35,863 nucleotides of DNA from Acidobacteriota bacterium (lineage in GTDB: Bacteria > Acidobacteriota > Terriglobia > Terriglobales > Acidobacteriaceae), in contig JAJYSV010000042.1 of NCBI GenBank assembly GCA_021793405.1, positions 1 through 35,863 of the forward strand, written 5' to 3'. The translations under genes were made by a program, and so were the position numbers. The notes under the pieces were generated by a model, which saw only the letters and a list, made by a program, of their open reading frames with translations, had not been told where the DNA came from and did not search any database. Below, in pieces: positions 24,746-33,769 of the stretch (the first letter of the stretch is position 1; each line of letters starts with the position of its first letter).

Positions 24746-25711
24746 ATGAAACGGAAAATGGAGAAGATCGCTGCGGGAGTAGGAATCGTAATCCTTTCCC
24801 TCCTGACGCAGAGTTCGTTGCGGGCTCAAACGGTCGCCACCATATCCGGAACCATCACCGACTCTTCACGCCAGGTCGTACCCCATGCGAGCGTCTCCAT
24901 CGAAGATGTCGACACGGGACAATCGATAGAAACTCAAACCGACTCGGCTGGCGTGTACACCGAGCCAAACCTGGCGCCAGGAAATTACACAGTTTCCGTT
25001 GCCGCTGAAGGGTTCAGCACAAAAACAGTCAAATCCACGCTTACCGGGGCCACGGAACAGAGTATAGACCTGGCCTTGAATGCCGCCCCGCCCCAGCAAG
25101 GAAATCCGGCGAATCAATTACCGGCAGCGCCGCAGCCAAATGCACCAAACGCTCCTTCGAACCCTCCGTCATCTCTTTCGCTGCAGGATCTGGGCTTTAC
25201 TTCGACTCAGACCCAGGGAAGCGCACAGCGACAGGCTCTTCTCAATAAGCGCACACACATGCTCAAAGTCCATCAAACGCTCGGCCTTATCACAGCGGTT
25301 CCGATGTTTGCGACATTGATTTCCGGTCCCCAAGCCAAGGCGAAAGGGAAAAACGGACAGCCGATCACGGAGCCTACCTCGGCGAATCTGGATCTCCACA
25401 TCGCTCTCGGCGGCCTGACCACGGGTCTGTATTTTACGACCGCATATTATGCCATGTTCGCGCCGAAAATTCCCGGCGTGAAGCCCAAGGGTGCGATCCG
25501 CCTGCACCGGGATTTGGAATGGATCCATGGTCCGGGCATGATCGCCACACCGATCCTGGGAATTATGGCTTACAAGCAGGAGAACGCGGGAGAAAAGGTC
25601 CACGGGATCGCCTCCGCGCACGCCCCGGTTGCCTATGCGACGGCCATTGCGTACGGGGCGGCAATTGTCGCCGTATCTTGGCCGATTCACTGGAAATTCT
25701 GGGAGCGATGA
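24746..25711 (+). CDS. Four-helix cytochrome-b561-like membrane protein with N-terminal carboxypeptidase-regulatory domain
   Basis: 321 residues from the ATG at 24746 (GAGAAGGAG 6-7 nt upstream). A signal peptide (ending SLRAQ, residue 28) precedes a carboxypeptidase-regulatory domain (about 32-110; SGTITDSSRQVVPHASVSIE, DSAGVYTEPNLAPGNYTVSV). A proline/asparagine-rich linker (about 113-145) follows, then four hydrophobic segments: LGLITAVPMFATLISG, ALGGLTTGLYFTTAYYAMFA, GPGMIATPILGIMAY and VAYATAIAYGAAIVAVSWPI. Histidines lie at the helix edges (KVHQTLG, DLHIALGG, RLHRDLEWIHGP, EKVHGIASAHAP), as expected for axial haem b ligands. It overlaps a YceI gene, recalling the E. coli yceJ (b561)-yceI pair. 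Haem binding and quinol linkage are inferred; no family was confirmed. Confidence 0.6.
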   Translation: MKRKMEKIAAGVGIVILSLLTQSSLRAQTVATISGTITDSSRQVVPHASVSIEDVDTGQSIETQTDSAGVYTEPNLAPGNYTVSVAAEGFSTKTVKSTLTGATEQSIDLALNAAPPQQGNPANQLPAAPQPNAPNAPSNPPSSLSLQDLGFTSTQTQGSAQRQALLNKRTHMLKVHQTLGLITAVPMFATLISGPQAKAKGKNGQPITEPTSANLDLHIALGGLTTGLYFTTAYYAMFAPKIPGVKPKGAIRLHRDLEWIHGPGMIATPILGIMAYKQENAGEKVHGIASAHAPVAYATAIAYGAAIVAVSWPIHWKFWER

Positions 25712-26259
25712 TAAAAACGATGAATAAGAAAATCCTGATTGCCTTTTTGCTGTTTGCGTTACCCATGTTTGCGCAAGCCGATACTCAATGGCTTCTGGAA
25801 CAGTCCACCCTCAGCTATCACATGTCTCATCCGATGCATGAGGTGGACAGCGTCAGTCATGCGGCGAAAGGCAAGGGCATTTGCCACGCTGGGCAATGCA
25901 ATTTCCTGATTGCTGTGCCGGTGAAGTCATTCGATTCAGGAGACAGCAACCGCGACCTTCACATGATTCAAACGACGCGTGGAGGTCAATTTCCCATGGT
26001 CATCGTACGCACGCAGTTTCCTGAAGCGGCAACTGCTTCGCCCACCATTTATGCAGACCTCGAGGTCCAGTTTGCTGGCCAGACCGCCCACTACAGCCAT
26101 GTGCCATTTCAGCGGGTGACCCAAGGCAACGAGGTCCGGATCACTGGAACGATTCCCGCAACCTGTTCCGATTTCAAGATCGAACGGCCGTCGTTCCTGA
26201 CGGTCCCCATCAAAAACGAAATTCCAGTAAAAGTGGATATGACTTGGCGGAAAATGTGA
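25708..26259 (+). CDS. YceI-family secreted lipid-binding protein
   Basis: 183 residues from the ATG at 25708, which overlaps the previous stop codon (ATGA), implying translational coupling. A second ATG at 25720 is possible. The signal peptide is MNKKILIAFLLFALPMFAQA. The mature protein shows the YceI lipocalin-like pattern: WLLEQSTLSYHMSHPMHEVD, IAVPVKSFDSGDSNRDLHMI, FPMVIVRTQF and VPIKNEIPVKVDMTW. YceI proteins bind polyisoprenoids or quinone-like lipids in a beta barrel in the periplasm. Together with the b561-like partner it may shuttle or sense a quinone, which is inference. The two cysteines at GICHAGQC could form a disulfide. Confidence 0.85.
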   Translation: MIKTMNKKILIAFLLFALPMFAQADTQWLLEQSTLSYHMSHPMHEVDSVSHAAKGKGICHAGQCNFLIAVPVKSFDSGDSNRDLHMIQTTRGGQFPMVIVRTQFPEAATASPTIYADLEVQFAGQTAHYSHVPFQRVTQGNEVRITGTIPATCSDFKIERPSFLTVPIKNEIPVKVDMTWRKM

Positions 26260-26274
26260 ACGTCGAGCTTCATG

Positions 26275-26522
26275 GTTAGCTGCAATGGCGGCAGGCGCCG
26301 ACCCTGTCGCCCCACTTGAACCGGAAGTCTACAATCCTCAAAGTCAATACGTGCGAGCAGGTATCTCCCCGTGGATGTAGCCCCTTCAAATCTGCTCAGT
26401 CCCGGAGCATTGTTCGCGCCCAGTCCAGCCCGTCCCTGGTAACGATAGAGACTACCCGATTCGAGCACGTAAGCAATCTGGTACGAGTTACTACTCCCGA
26501 ATCGCCTGTAGGTGTACCCGGC
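26275..26522 (-). pseudogene. Possible coding remnant downstream of the RbsD-like gene
   Basis: An open minus-strand frame begins directly after the RbsD-like stop: AGYTYRRFGSSNSYQIAY, VLESGSLYRYQGRAGLGANN, FEGATSTGRYLLARIDFEDC. It reads like protein, but it has no start codon with a ribosome site and no family I recognise. It runs into the convergent YceI gene. Confidence 0.25.
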
Positions 26523-27092
26523 TTATTGAGGCCCAAAATCTGGAGGAGCGGACACTCGACCCTTCATGGCCTGACGCAATTTCTTTTCCGCGGCATCGCT
26601 CCAATACTTACAATCCAACCGAACGAAAACCGACGTGTATGGAACCGTCAGGGTAGTCTTTAATATCAAAACGTGTAAAGTCCCACTGGACTGATTCATT
26701 TCCTGGATCAGTTGTTCGTGAAGCACAGAATGTACCGGAAGATTTCCGAGTGCGGCTTGGATCTGTCCACGATACTTCGTTATTCCCGGAGCATCCGGCT
26801 CGGGGACAAAGGGAAGCTCGGCATCCATATACACGACCGGCCTGACGTGACTGGAGTGGGAAATCGCATCGAGAACAGCTTTCACGACCGTAATCTGGTC
26901 CGCGCCGGTTTCTACTGTCTCGATGCCGGGAGATGCCTGCCACGGATAGGCCGAATCGACAATCACGATCCAATTGCGGTGCCCCAGTAAAGGCATCTCC
27001 TGCTGCACCTTCGTTTGCCAGGCAGTCGGTGTAGCAGCACAAATAGGTAACCAGGAAACCGCGAGCAACGGTAGTGCGAACAGAAATTTCAT
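26523..27092 (-). CDS. Secreted RbsD/FucU-like protein (putative periplasmic sugar mutarotase)
   Basis: 189 residues from the ATG at 27092, with GGGGAGG 7 nt upstream. A signal peptide is clear (MKFLFALPLLAVSWLPICAA). The mature part has LPLLGHRNWIVIVDSAYP-like sequence (MPLLGHRNWIVIVDSAYP, His38, Asp46), matching the RbsD/FucU motif L-L-G-H-x-D-x-I-V-I-x-D-A-x-F-P, then VRPVVYMDAELPF. RbsD and FucU interconvert ring forms or anomers of ribose and fucose in the cytoplasm; the catalytic His is kept here. Export is unusual and would place mutarotation in the periplasm, before uptake. It lies 106 nt downstream of the MFS transporter on the same strand, so they may share a transcript. The family call is by motif only. 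Confidence 0.6.
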   Translation of the reverse strand: MKFLFALPLLAVSWLPICAATPTAWQTKVQQEMPLLGHRNWIVIVDSAYPWQASPGIETVETGADQITVVKAVLDAISHSSHVRPVVYMDAELPFVPEPDAPGITKYRGQIQAALGNLPVHSVLHEQLIQEMNQSSGTLHVLILKTTLTVPYTSVFVRLDCKYWSDAAEKKLRQAMKGRVSAPPDFGPQ

Positions 27093-27198
27093 TGAACTTG
27101 CCTCCCCAAAATTCTCAAATGCGACGATTCCTTTTTACGGTAGCCCCTATCCAGTTGCACAACAACGCAAGATATTCAACTTCTTCGCCAATTCCATG

Positions 27199-28515
27199 TT
27201 AAAGATTTCCATTTGCATCCATTTCGGTTGCAGACCTTTTGTGCGGCGATTCTCGCAAGAACAGGATGATCAGCCCCGCGCCCATAGATGAGAAGGCCAT
27301 GAGCAGAAATCCCGGTCCGGAACTGCCCGTGTCTGCGCCGAGCAGACCTACAAGCCATGCACCGAAGAACGCCCCGAGCGCGCCGCAACTGTTGATCAGC
27401 GCCATGATCTCTCCAGCAACGTTGCTCGACAGCATTTCAGGAATCATGGCGAAAAAAGCTCCATACGGCGCATAGATTGCGCCACCGGCGAGTATCAGAA
27501 ACCCATATGCTGTCCAGAAGCTATGCCCGATGGCGAAGTAAGAGCCAAGCAGCGCAGCCGCAGCCAGCATAAGGCAAGGCCACACGAAGCGCTTGCGCTG
27601 GAGCGTTCTGTCGGAAAGATGCGAGACCAGCAGCATCAGCAGAATGGCCAGCAAGTACGGTGCGGCCCCGAGCAGGCCGGTCGTTTGGATGCTGCTGGAG
27701 GACCCTTGCCGGATAATCGTTGGCAGCCACAACACAAATCCGTAAACAGCGACGCTCCATAGAAAATACTGGACACAAAGCCACACGATGCTGCCATTCT
27801 TCAGCGCAGACCTGAAGTTCACTGCACGAGGAATGATCCCCTGTTCCTGCTCCAGTTGATGCTTGAGGGAATCACGCGCGCGCGGGCTCATCCACGGCGT
27901 ATCCTCGGGTCCGTCGTGAACCAGCACCAGCCAAACGAACGCCCAAAGAATGGACGGAATCCCTTCGTAGATGAACGCCTTTTGCCAGCCGACAGCCTCG
28001 ATCAGATATCCAGTAGCCGCGGACATCCACAGTACTGTTACGGGATTGCCGAGGAACAGCAGTGTATTGGTGCGCGACCGCTCCGCGCGGGTAAACCAGT
28101 TGGTCAGCAGGATCAGCAGGGCCGGAAGAATAACGCTTTCCGCAATGCCAAGCAGCAGGCGATCAATGGCCAGCAGCCAAAAATTCCAAATCACCCCGGT
28201 CAGTGCGGCGAGGGTTCCCCATGCGATCAGAGCAAAAAAAACGAGGCGCGAGGCACTGTTCCGTCGCGCGTAGGCCGCGCCCGGCACCTGAAACAAAAAA
28301 TATCCCAGGAAAAATAACGCCCCCAGCAGTGCCGAGCGAGAGTTGCTGATGTGCAGCGTGGTCGCTAATCCGGCAGCCGCGCCATAGCCGTAGTTGGTCC
28401 GGTCGAGATACGCCAGACTGTACGTGACAAAGACGCAAGGCACAATATACAGCCAGCGCTTCCGCATCTCGGATTGGATAGCTGGCGTGGTTCTGACTGG
28501 TGTGTTGACCGTCAT
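27199..28515 (-). CDS. MFS transporter, anion:cation symporter (sugar-acid) type
   Basis: About 438 residues from the ATG at 28515; a longer reading to 28602 would overlap the divergent promoter and lacks a better ribosome site. Twelve helices are visible. Motifs of the ACS/hexuronate branch are present: [70 protein letters not shown]. Members import glucarate, galactonate, hexuronates or similar acids with protons. Being divergent from the pentonate operon, it most likely brings in D-xylonate or a related acid, which is inference. The downstream RbsD-like gene fits a sugar-acid locus. Confidence 0.85.
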   Translation of the reverse strand: MTVNTPVRTTPAIQSEMRKRWLYIVPCVFVTYSLAYLDRTNYGYGAAAGLATTLHISNSRSALLGALFFLGYFLFQVPGAAYARRNSASRLVFFALIAWGTLAALTGVIWNFWLLAIDRLLLGIAESVILPALLILLTNWFTRAERSRTNTLLFLGNPVTVLWMSAATGYLIEAVGWQKAFIYEGIPSILWAFVWLVLVHDGPEDTPWMSPRARDSLKHQLEQEQGIIPRAVNFRSALKNGSIVWLCVQYFLWSVAVYGFVLWLPTIIRQGSSSSIQTTGLLGAAPYLLAILLMLLVSHLSDRTLQRKRFVWPCLMLAAAALLGSYFAIGHSFWTAYGFLILAGGAIYAPYGAFFAMIPEMLSSNVAGEIMALINSCGALGAFFGAWLVGLLGADTGSSGPGFLLMAFSSMGAGLIILFLRESPHKRSATEMDANGNL

Positions 28516-28660
28516 CCCGCGGCGTAATCCTTTCCGTTTTTCAGGCACGTCAAGTATGGACGCCTGTGCGCAGAGGGCTCGCGCAGGAATCCCAGCAACC
28601 ACAACGGAGGCGCTCCCACGTTTGCCGCAGAAGGACCGAGCAATCCAATCTATCCGTAAA

Positions 28661-28666
28661 TATAAT
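28661..28666 (+). promoter_or_regulatory. Predicted -10 box of the pentonate operon
   Basis: A perfect TATAAT 70 nt before the dehydratase start, in the divergent region. No good -35 (GAGCAA at 17-bp spacing), which suggests an activator; no operator was identified. Confidence 0.45.
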
Positions 28667-28735
28667 GGCGCTTCGCCTTTCCCGTCTTCGTCATTGGCGC
28701 AGAAGTTTCATTACACTTGCAGGGAGGAGCAGTGC

Positions 28736-30718
28736 ATGGCGGTCCGCGAAATATCTCTCCCATCCGTGCTGGAGACGGCAGATTTGGCGCTCGATGCAGT
28801 CGCCACGCATGCCAGGGGTCCTTCGGGTGTCCTGCCACTGACGCCTGAGATGCTGCTGACTCAGCCCTCGGGAAATCTATTCGGCTTGAGTCTGAACGTG
28901 GGCATGGGATGGGACCCGCTGCGTCTGCTGGGGCCGGAAGTATTGATCCTGAGCACGCATGGTGGCCTGCGCGCCGAAGACGGCACACCGATTGCGCTCG
29001 GCCTGCACACCGGTCATTGGGAAGTCGGAGCGCTGGTCGCCGAATCGGCACGCGAATTGAAAGAGTTGGGCGCCATTCCATTTGCCGGCGCGTGTACCGA
29101 TCCCTGCGACGGACGCACGCAGGGCACCAGCGGCATGCTGGACTCGCTGCCATTTCGCAACGATGCGGCGATTGTGCTGCGAAGGCTGATGCGCTCCTTG
29201 CCAACCCGCATGGGCGTCATTGGAGTTGCCACCTGCGATAAGGGACTGCCCGCCATGATGATGGCTCTTGCCTCGGCGGGAAAAATTCCCACAGTACTCG
29301 TTCCGGGCGGCGTGAGCCTGTTGCCGGAATCAGGCGAAGACGCGGGCAAAGTGCAGACCATCGGCGCACGGTTCGCGCAGAACCAGATCACTTTGGAAGA
29401 GGCTGCCGATGTCGGCTGCCACGCTTGCGCGAGCCCGGGTGGTGGTTGCCAGTTTCTCGGAACCGCCGCTACTTCTCAGGTGATTGCCGAGGCGCTTGGT
29501 CTGGCGTTGCCGCATACGGCGCTGGCTCCTTCTGGACAGCCTGTATGGCTGGACGCTGCGCGCCGTTCCGCTCTGGCCATGATGCGGATGCACCAGCTGC
29601 ACATCGGAACCCTGGATATATTGACGCAGGCCGCCGTGCAGAACGCGATGGTGCTCCATGCGGCCTTCGGCGGTTCCACCAATCTTCTGCTGCATCTGCC
29701 TGCAATTGCACATGCCGCTAATTTGAAGCGACCCGCCTCATCCGATTGGGCGCAGGTCAACCGTCTGGTCCCTCGGCTGGTGGATGCACTGCCCAATGGC
29801 CCCGGCAATTATGCGACGGTGCAGGTTTTTCTCGCCGGCGGCGCGCCGGAAGTCATGCTGCATCTGCGACGCGCGGGACTGCTCGATACAAGCGTCCGTA
29901 CGGTCTCTGGCGACACACTCGATGCGTGCCTGGATTGGTGGCAGCAGAGTCCTCGTCGCCACCAACTGAGAAAACTTCTGCGCGAAAAAGACGGTATCGA
30001 TCCCAACGATGTCATCCTGAATCCCGATCGAGCGAGATCTTGCGGACTTACGTCGACGGTGTGTTTTCCCATGGGAAATCTCGCGCCCGAAGGTTCCGTG
30101 GTAAAAAGCACGGCCATTGATCCAATGCTGGTGGATCCTGATGGTGTCTATCGGCACCAGGGCCCGGCAAAAGTTTTCATTTCCGAAGCGTCGGCCATGG
30201 AAGCCATCAAGCATCATCGCGTTGTAGAAGGGGATGTACTGGTCCTGATTTGCAGCGGACCGGCGGGAGCCGGCATGCAGGAGATTTATCAGGTCACCGC
30301 CGCGCTGAAGTTTCTTCCCTGGGGCAAGGATGTTGCAGTGCTGACCGATGCGCGTTTCAGCGGTGTTTCCACAGGAGCCTGCATCGGGCACATTTCGCCG
30401 GAGGCGCTCGCTGGAGGCGCAATAGGAAAAATTCAGGACGGAGACAGAATTGAGATTGTCATCGACCGCGCGAATCTGGTGGGCAGCGTGAATCTGATTG
30501 GCGATACGCGGGAAATCTTCGGCGCGGAAGAAGGTAGACGTCGACTGCACGAGCGTCCTTCGCGCGCCGATCTCAAACCGCATCCCGATCTACCCGACGA
30601 TACGCGCCTGTGGGCCGCGCTGGTGCAGGCCAGCGGCGGCGTCTGGGGCGGCTGTGTGTATGACGTGGATACGATTCTCGCAGTTGTGGAACGAGGACGA
30701 AAGGCGGAAGACCATTGA
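28736..30718 (+). CDS. yjhG: YjhG/YagF-type D-xylonate dehydratase
   Basis: 660 residues from the ATG at 28736, with GGAGGAG about 6 nt upstream; the frame is open much further upstream but only over the divergent MFS gene. It belongs to the IlvD/Edd Fe-S dehydratase superfamily: [49 protein letters not shown] (cluster cysteines), [35 protein letters not shown]. The [11 protein letters not shown] segment and length near 655 point to the YjhG/YagF branch rather than IlvD (about 560). It dehydrates D-xylonate (or another pentonate) to 2-keto-3-deoxy-D-xylonate (EC 4.2.1.82). It is the first gene of a three-gene operon that completes the Weimberg route. The exact sugar acid is not proven. Confidence 0.87.
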   Translation: MAVREISLPSVLETADLALDAVATHARGPSGVLPLTPEMLLTQPSGNLFGLSLNVGMGWDPLRLLGPEVLILSTHGGLRAEDGTPIALGLHTGHWEVGALVAESARELKELGAIPFAGACTDPCDGRTQGTSGMLDSLPFRNDAAIVLRRLMRSLPTRMGVIGVATCDKGLPAMMMALASAGKIPTVLVPGGVSLLPESGEDAGKVQTIGARFAQNQITLEEAADVGCHACASPGGGCQFLGTAATSQVIAEALGLALPHTALAPSGQPVWLDAARRSALAMMRMHQLHIGTLDILTQAAVQNAMVLHAAFGGSTNLLLHLPAIAHAANLKRPASSDWAQVNRLVPRLVDALPNGPGNYATVQVFLAGGAPEVMLHLRRAGLLDTSVRTVSGDTLDACLDWWQQSPRRHQLRKLLREKDGIDPNDVILNPDRARSCGLTSTVCFPMGNLAPEGSVVKSTAIDPMLVDPDGVYRHQGPAKVFISEASAMEAIKHHRVVEGDVLVLICSGPAGAGMQEIYQVTAALKFLPWGKDVAVLTDARFSGVSTGACIGHISPEALAGGAIGKIQDGDRIEIVIDRANLVGSVNLIGDTREIFGAEEGRRRLHERPSRADLKPHPDLPDDTRLWAALVQASGGVWGGCVYDVDTILAVVERGRKAEDH

Positions 30719-31542
30719 TTCTTTACCGGACAATGCAGGGACATTATGTCGAAGATGCGGGCAAATATTACCGGCTCCAAGAAACCTCCTGGGACGCATT
30801 GCTCATGCGACAGGAGTTATACGGATATCTGTCGGAAGTTACCAGAAAAAACCCGGCCATTGGAGATTCGCTGCCATGTGCGCCAGAAGCTCCCATTGAG
30901 AACCAGGAAGTATGGGCCGCCGGCGTCACCTACTATCGCAGCCGCAGCGCGCGGATTGAAGAATCGAAAGACGCGGGGGGAGGCGACTTCTACGACCGCG
31001 TGTACCTCGCCGACCGTCCTGAACTGTTTTTCAAGGCGACGTCGCACCGGGTCGCTGGTCCAAACGGCAAGGTGAGAATCCGCAAGGACGCGACCTGGAC
31101 TGTGCCCGAACCGGAGCTAACCCTCCTCATCAACTCGAAAGCGAAAATCATCGGCTATACCATCGGCAATGACATGAGTTCGCGGGACATCGAAGGCGCG
31201 AACCCTTTGTATTTGCCACAGGCCAAGGTCTATGACGGAAGCTGTGCTCTCGGCCCTGGTATTTTGATTGCTCAAGAGCCATTGGCACTGACAACGCGAA
31301 TCAGCATTGAAATCCTGCGCGGTACGAACATGGAATTTTCAGCGTCATGCTCACTGGCCGATATGAAGCGCGATCCCGTTACGCTGGTGGAGTATTTATT
31401 TCGCGACAATAGCTTCCCCCGCGGCTGCTTTCTGCTCACCGGAACAGGCATTGTGCCTCCAGATACTTTTACACTCCACAGCAACGACGAAATCAGGATC
31501 ACGATTGCCTCCATCGGGACGCTCATCAACGAGGTCGCCTGA
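30715..31542 (+). CDS. FAH-family 2-keto-3-deoxy-pentonate dehydratase
   Basis: 275 residues from a TTG at 30715 that overlaps the previous stop (TTGA). This start is preferred over ATG 30733 because MILYRT, G-x-x-V-E, KYYRL matches the family N-terminus. The fumarylacetoacetase fold shows its metal site: PEPEL (Glu132, Glu134) and Asp153 ([13 protein letters not shown]), with [14 protein letters not shown] following. In the Weimberg route this family (Caulobacter XylX, archaeal KDA dehydratases) converts 2-keto-3-deoxy-xylonate or -arabinonate to 2-oxoglutarate semialdehyde (EC 4.2.1.141). Its place between the xylonate dehydratase and the semialdehyde dehydrogenase supports that step strongly; an aldolase-like alternative is less likely. 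Confidence 0.87.
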   Translation: MILYRTMQGHYVEDAGKYYRLQETSWDALLMRQELYGYLSEVTRKNPAIGDSLPCAPEAPIENQEVWAAGVTYYRSRSARIEESKDAGGGDFYDRVYLADRPELFFKATSHRVAGPNGKVRIRKDATWTVPEPELTLLINSKAKIIGYTIGNDMSSRDIEGANPLYLPQAKVYDGSCALGPGILIAQEPLALTTRISIEILRGTNMEFSASCSLADMKRDPVTLVEYLFRDNSFPRGCFLLTGTGIVPPDTFTLHSNDEIRITIASIGTLINEVA

Positions 31543-33159
31543 ATGACATTCACCGGCCGATCCATCATTGGAGACCTGCCCGCGAAGGATGCAAAGCAGA
31601 ATGGAACGCATCGCGACGCTCCCTTCACGGCCATCGATCCTGCAACCGGACAGGTCCTCGATCCCGAATACCTGTCGGCCTCCGCGGAAGACGTCGAACG
31701 CGCCACGTCCGCAGCGGAGCAAGCATTTCCCGTGTATGGCCAATGCTCCGGCACGGAAAAAGCATTTCTTCTTCGAGCGATTGCGCAGGGGCTAGACGCC
31801 ATCCGAGATTCCCTGGTTGAACGCGCAAACCTGGAAACTGCGCTGCCTGTTCCGCGACTTCAAGGAGAAGTGACGCGCACCGCCAACCAGCTTCGCCTCT
31901 TCGCCGAAGTTGTGGAGGAGGGCTCGTGGGTCATGGCGCGCATCGATCGCGCACTTCCCTCCCGAACGCCTGCGCCCCGGCCAGATTTGCGATCCATGCT
32001 CCGGCCCCTCGGTCCCGTCGTGGTGTTCGGAGCCAGCAATTTCCCTCTTGCCTTTTCTGTTGCGGGCGGCGATACGGCTTCCGCCCTGGCAGCAGGCAAT
32101 CCTGTCATCGTGAAGGCGCACCCCGCCCATCCCGGGACCAGCGAACTTGTTGGCCAGGCGATCGCATCCTCCGTACGCGCAGCCGGCCTGCCATCCGGAG
32201 TTTTTTCCCTGCTCTTTGACAAGGGAACCACCATAGGAACTGCACTGGTTAAGCACCCGCGTGTGAAAGCTGTCGGTTTTACCGGCTCGCTTGCCGCAGG
32301 CCGTGCGCTGATGGATGTAGCGGCAGCGCGCCCCAATCACATTCCATGCTTCACGGAAATGAGCAGCACCAATCCGGTCTTCATCCTGCCCGGCGCTTTG
32401 CGCCAACGCAGAGAACAGATCGCGAAAGATTTATATGGTTCCATCATCCTGGGCGCGGGACAGTTCTGCACAAAGCCTGGTCTGGTGTTTCTCCCTCACG
32501 ATGAAGTCGATGGAATGCTCGATCAACTCCAGCATTTCGCCGAGCAATCTTCTCCGTTTACCATGTTGACCCAAGGTATCGCCGCGCAATTTTCCAAGGT
32601 CGTTGCAGAACGAAAAAAATCGAGCCACGTGCAATGTCGCTCGACGTCAGACAATCCAAATATTGGCAGCCCGTTCACGACTCACGCCACATTGCTGACT
32701 ACGGACGCAGCATCGCTTGAAGCTCAACCTAACTTGAGCGAAGAGATTTTTGGCCCGTCCGCTCTTCTCGTCTCCTGCAAAGATCGTGAACAGACACTTC
32801 GCGTCGCAGAATCACTCCACGGCCATTTGACTGCCACGGTACTCGGCACGACGGAAGACTTCGATCAGAACCGCGATCTCGTTGCAATCCTGGAACGGAA
32901 AGTCGGCAGGTTAATCTTCAACGGCTATCCCACAGGAGTCGAGGTATCCCATGCCATGGTGCATGGAGGCCCCTACCCCGCCACTTCCGATGGCCGTTCC
33001 ACCTCGGTCGGTAGCCAGGCCATCTTTCGTTTCGCCCGACCTGTCTGCTACCAGAACTTCCCCGAGCACGCATTGCCGCAAGAGCTTCGCAACAGCAACA
33101 CTTGCGGAATTTGGCGAATGATCGATGGCAATATGACTCGCGAAAGCCTCCCCGAATAG
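31543..33159 (+). CDS. 2-oxoglutarate semialdehyde (2,5-dioxovalerate) dehydrogenase, NADP-type
   Basis: 538 residues from the ATG at 31543, which follows the previous TGA with no gap. It is an aldehyde dehydrogenase of the long NADP-dependent class: VVVFGASNFPLAFSVAGGDT (Asn166), NPVIVKAHPAHPGTSELVGQ (Lys191), GFTGSLAAGRALM, TEMSSTNPVFI (general base Glu272), GAGQFCTKPG (nucleophile Cys309) and LSEEIFGPSALLV. This class is known from Weimberg, hydroxyproline and glucarate pathways, where it oxidises 2-oxoglutarate semialdehyde to 2-oxoglutarate (EC 1.2.1.26). As the last gene of the operon it would feed carbon into the TCA cycle. Xylose dehydrogenase and xylonolactonase are not in the window, so the locus starts from the acid. 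Confidence 0.9.
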   Translation: MTFTGRSIIGDLPAKDAKQNGTHRDAPFTAIDPATGQVLDPEYLSASAEDVERATSAAEQAFPVYGQCSGTEKAFLLRAIAQGLDAIRDSLVERANLETALPVPRLQGEVTRTANQLRLFAEVVEEGSWVMARIDRALPSRTPAPRPDLRSMLRPLGPVVVFGASNFPLAFSVAGGDTASALAAGNPVIVKAHPAHPGTSELVGQAIASSVRAAGLPSGVFSLLFDKGTTIGTALVKHPRVKAVGFTGSLAAGRALMDVAAARPNHIPCFTEMSSTNPVFILPGALRQRREQIAKDLYGSIILGAGQFCTKPGLVFLPHDEVDGMLDQLQHFAEQSSPFTMLTQGIAAQFSKVVAERKKSSHVQCRSTSDNPNIGSPFTTHATLLTTDAASLEAQPNLSEEIFGPSALLVSCKDREQTLRVAESLHGHLTATVLGTTEDFDQNRDLVAILERKVGRLIFNGYPTGVEVSHAMVHGGPYPATSDGRSTSVGSQAIFRFARPVCYQNFPEHALPQELRNSNTCGIWRMIDGNMTRESLPE

Positions 33160-33301
33160 TTCGCAGTCTCGCAACTTCAAAGCAATCTGTAGACCTTCGA
33201 TATCGTGTCGATCACGGTTGCAGTTGTGAACAGATGGTTTTGGTCACCGAACAGAGGGTCAGGATCTCCTGGCTTCCACGGTGTCAGGCAAATCCGCTTG
33301 G

Positions 33302-33766
33302 TCACCCGTAACATCGGCCTACTTTTCCAATTCCCATCGGTCTCCTGACTTTAAGAAGTTCGTCCACGAGCGGCGAGATCGCCGTCTCTGGCGCACTGTC
33401 CAGTAACAACAGACTCGATAGAAGAGTGGACTCGAACCCATGCCGTGGACGAGTCTGCAGCAGAGTTGCCTCAGTCGTCCGCGGGTTGATGATCAGGCCG
33501 GCGACCTTGAGCAACGACAAAGCCCCTTCGGTGCTGTACAGAAAAGAGGTCCACCAGAACGATTGCCAGATGCCGCCAGAGGTTTTGTGTTTGAGATCAT
33601 ACTCAATACCACGATCGACAGCTTCACTTTCGGCGCCATGGCTCGTCATCATGGCGAGAACCTGACGCGGGGTCACGTCAGTATGCGAGGCGCCCCATGC
33701 CCCAAGATTCGGCCGCGCGAATCCAAATTTCGCACCTGATGCCCCGGCTCTCTCAACTCGACCCAC
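33302..33766 (-). CDS. Cyclase/prenyltransferase-repeat-like protein, short and possibly broken
   Basis: 154 residues from a GTG at 33766, 3 nt after the stop of the hydrolase gene; the ribosome site is poor. Residues about 30-135 resemble alpha/alpha-barrel repeats of squalene-hopene cyclases and prenyltransferases: EAVDRGIEYDLKHKTSGGIW, SFWWTSFLYSTEGALSLLKV, ATLLQTRPRHGFESTLLSSL. Full enzymes have 500-700 residues and a DxDD motif, which is missing here, so this may be a fragment of a larger gene or a small protein using the same repeat. Tight spacing with the hydrolase suggests cotranscription. The family resemblance is weak; the protein may be of unknown type. Confidence 0.4.
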   Translation of the reverse strand: MGRVERAGASGAKFGFARPNLGAWGASHTDVTPRQVLAMMTSHGAESEAVDRGIEYDLKHKTSGGIWQSFWWTSFLYSTEGALSLLKVAGLIINPRTTEATLLQTRPRHGFESTLLSSLLLLDSAPETAISPLVDELLKVRRPMGIGKVGRCYG

Positions 33767-33769
33767 TGC

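Noticed and set aside
28394-28735. N-terminal extension of the xylonate dehydratase frame
   Set aside because: It would overlap the MFS gene and the divergent promoter; the strong GGAGGAG and family length point to the ATG at 28736.
29738-30583. 281-codon minus-strand frame inside the xylonate dehydratase
   Set aside because: It is an antisense shadow of a GC-rich gene with clear Fe-S dehydratase motifs on the plus strand; it has no start context or family match.
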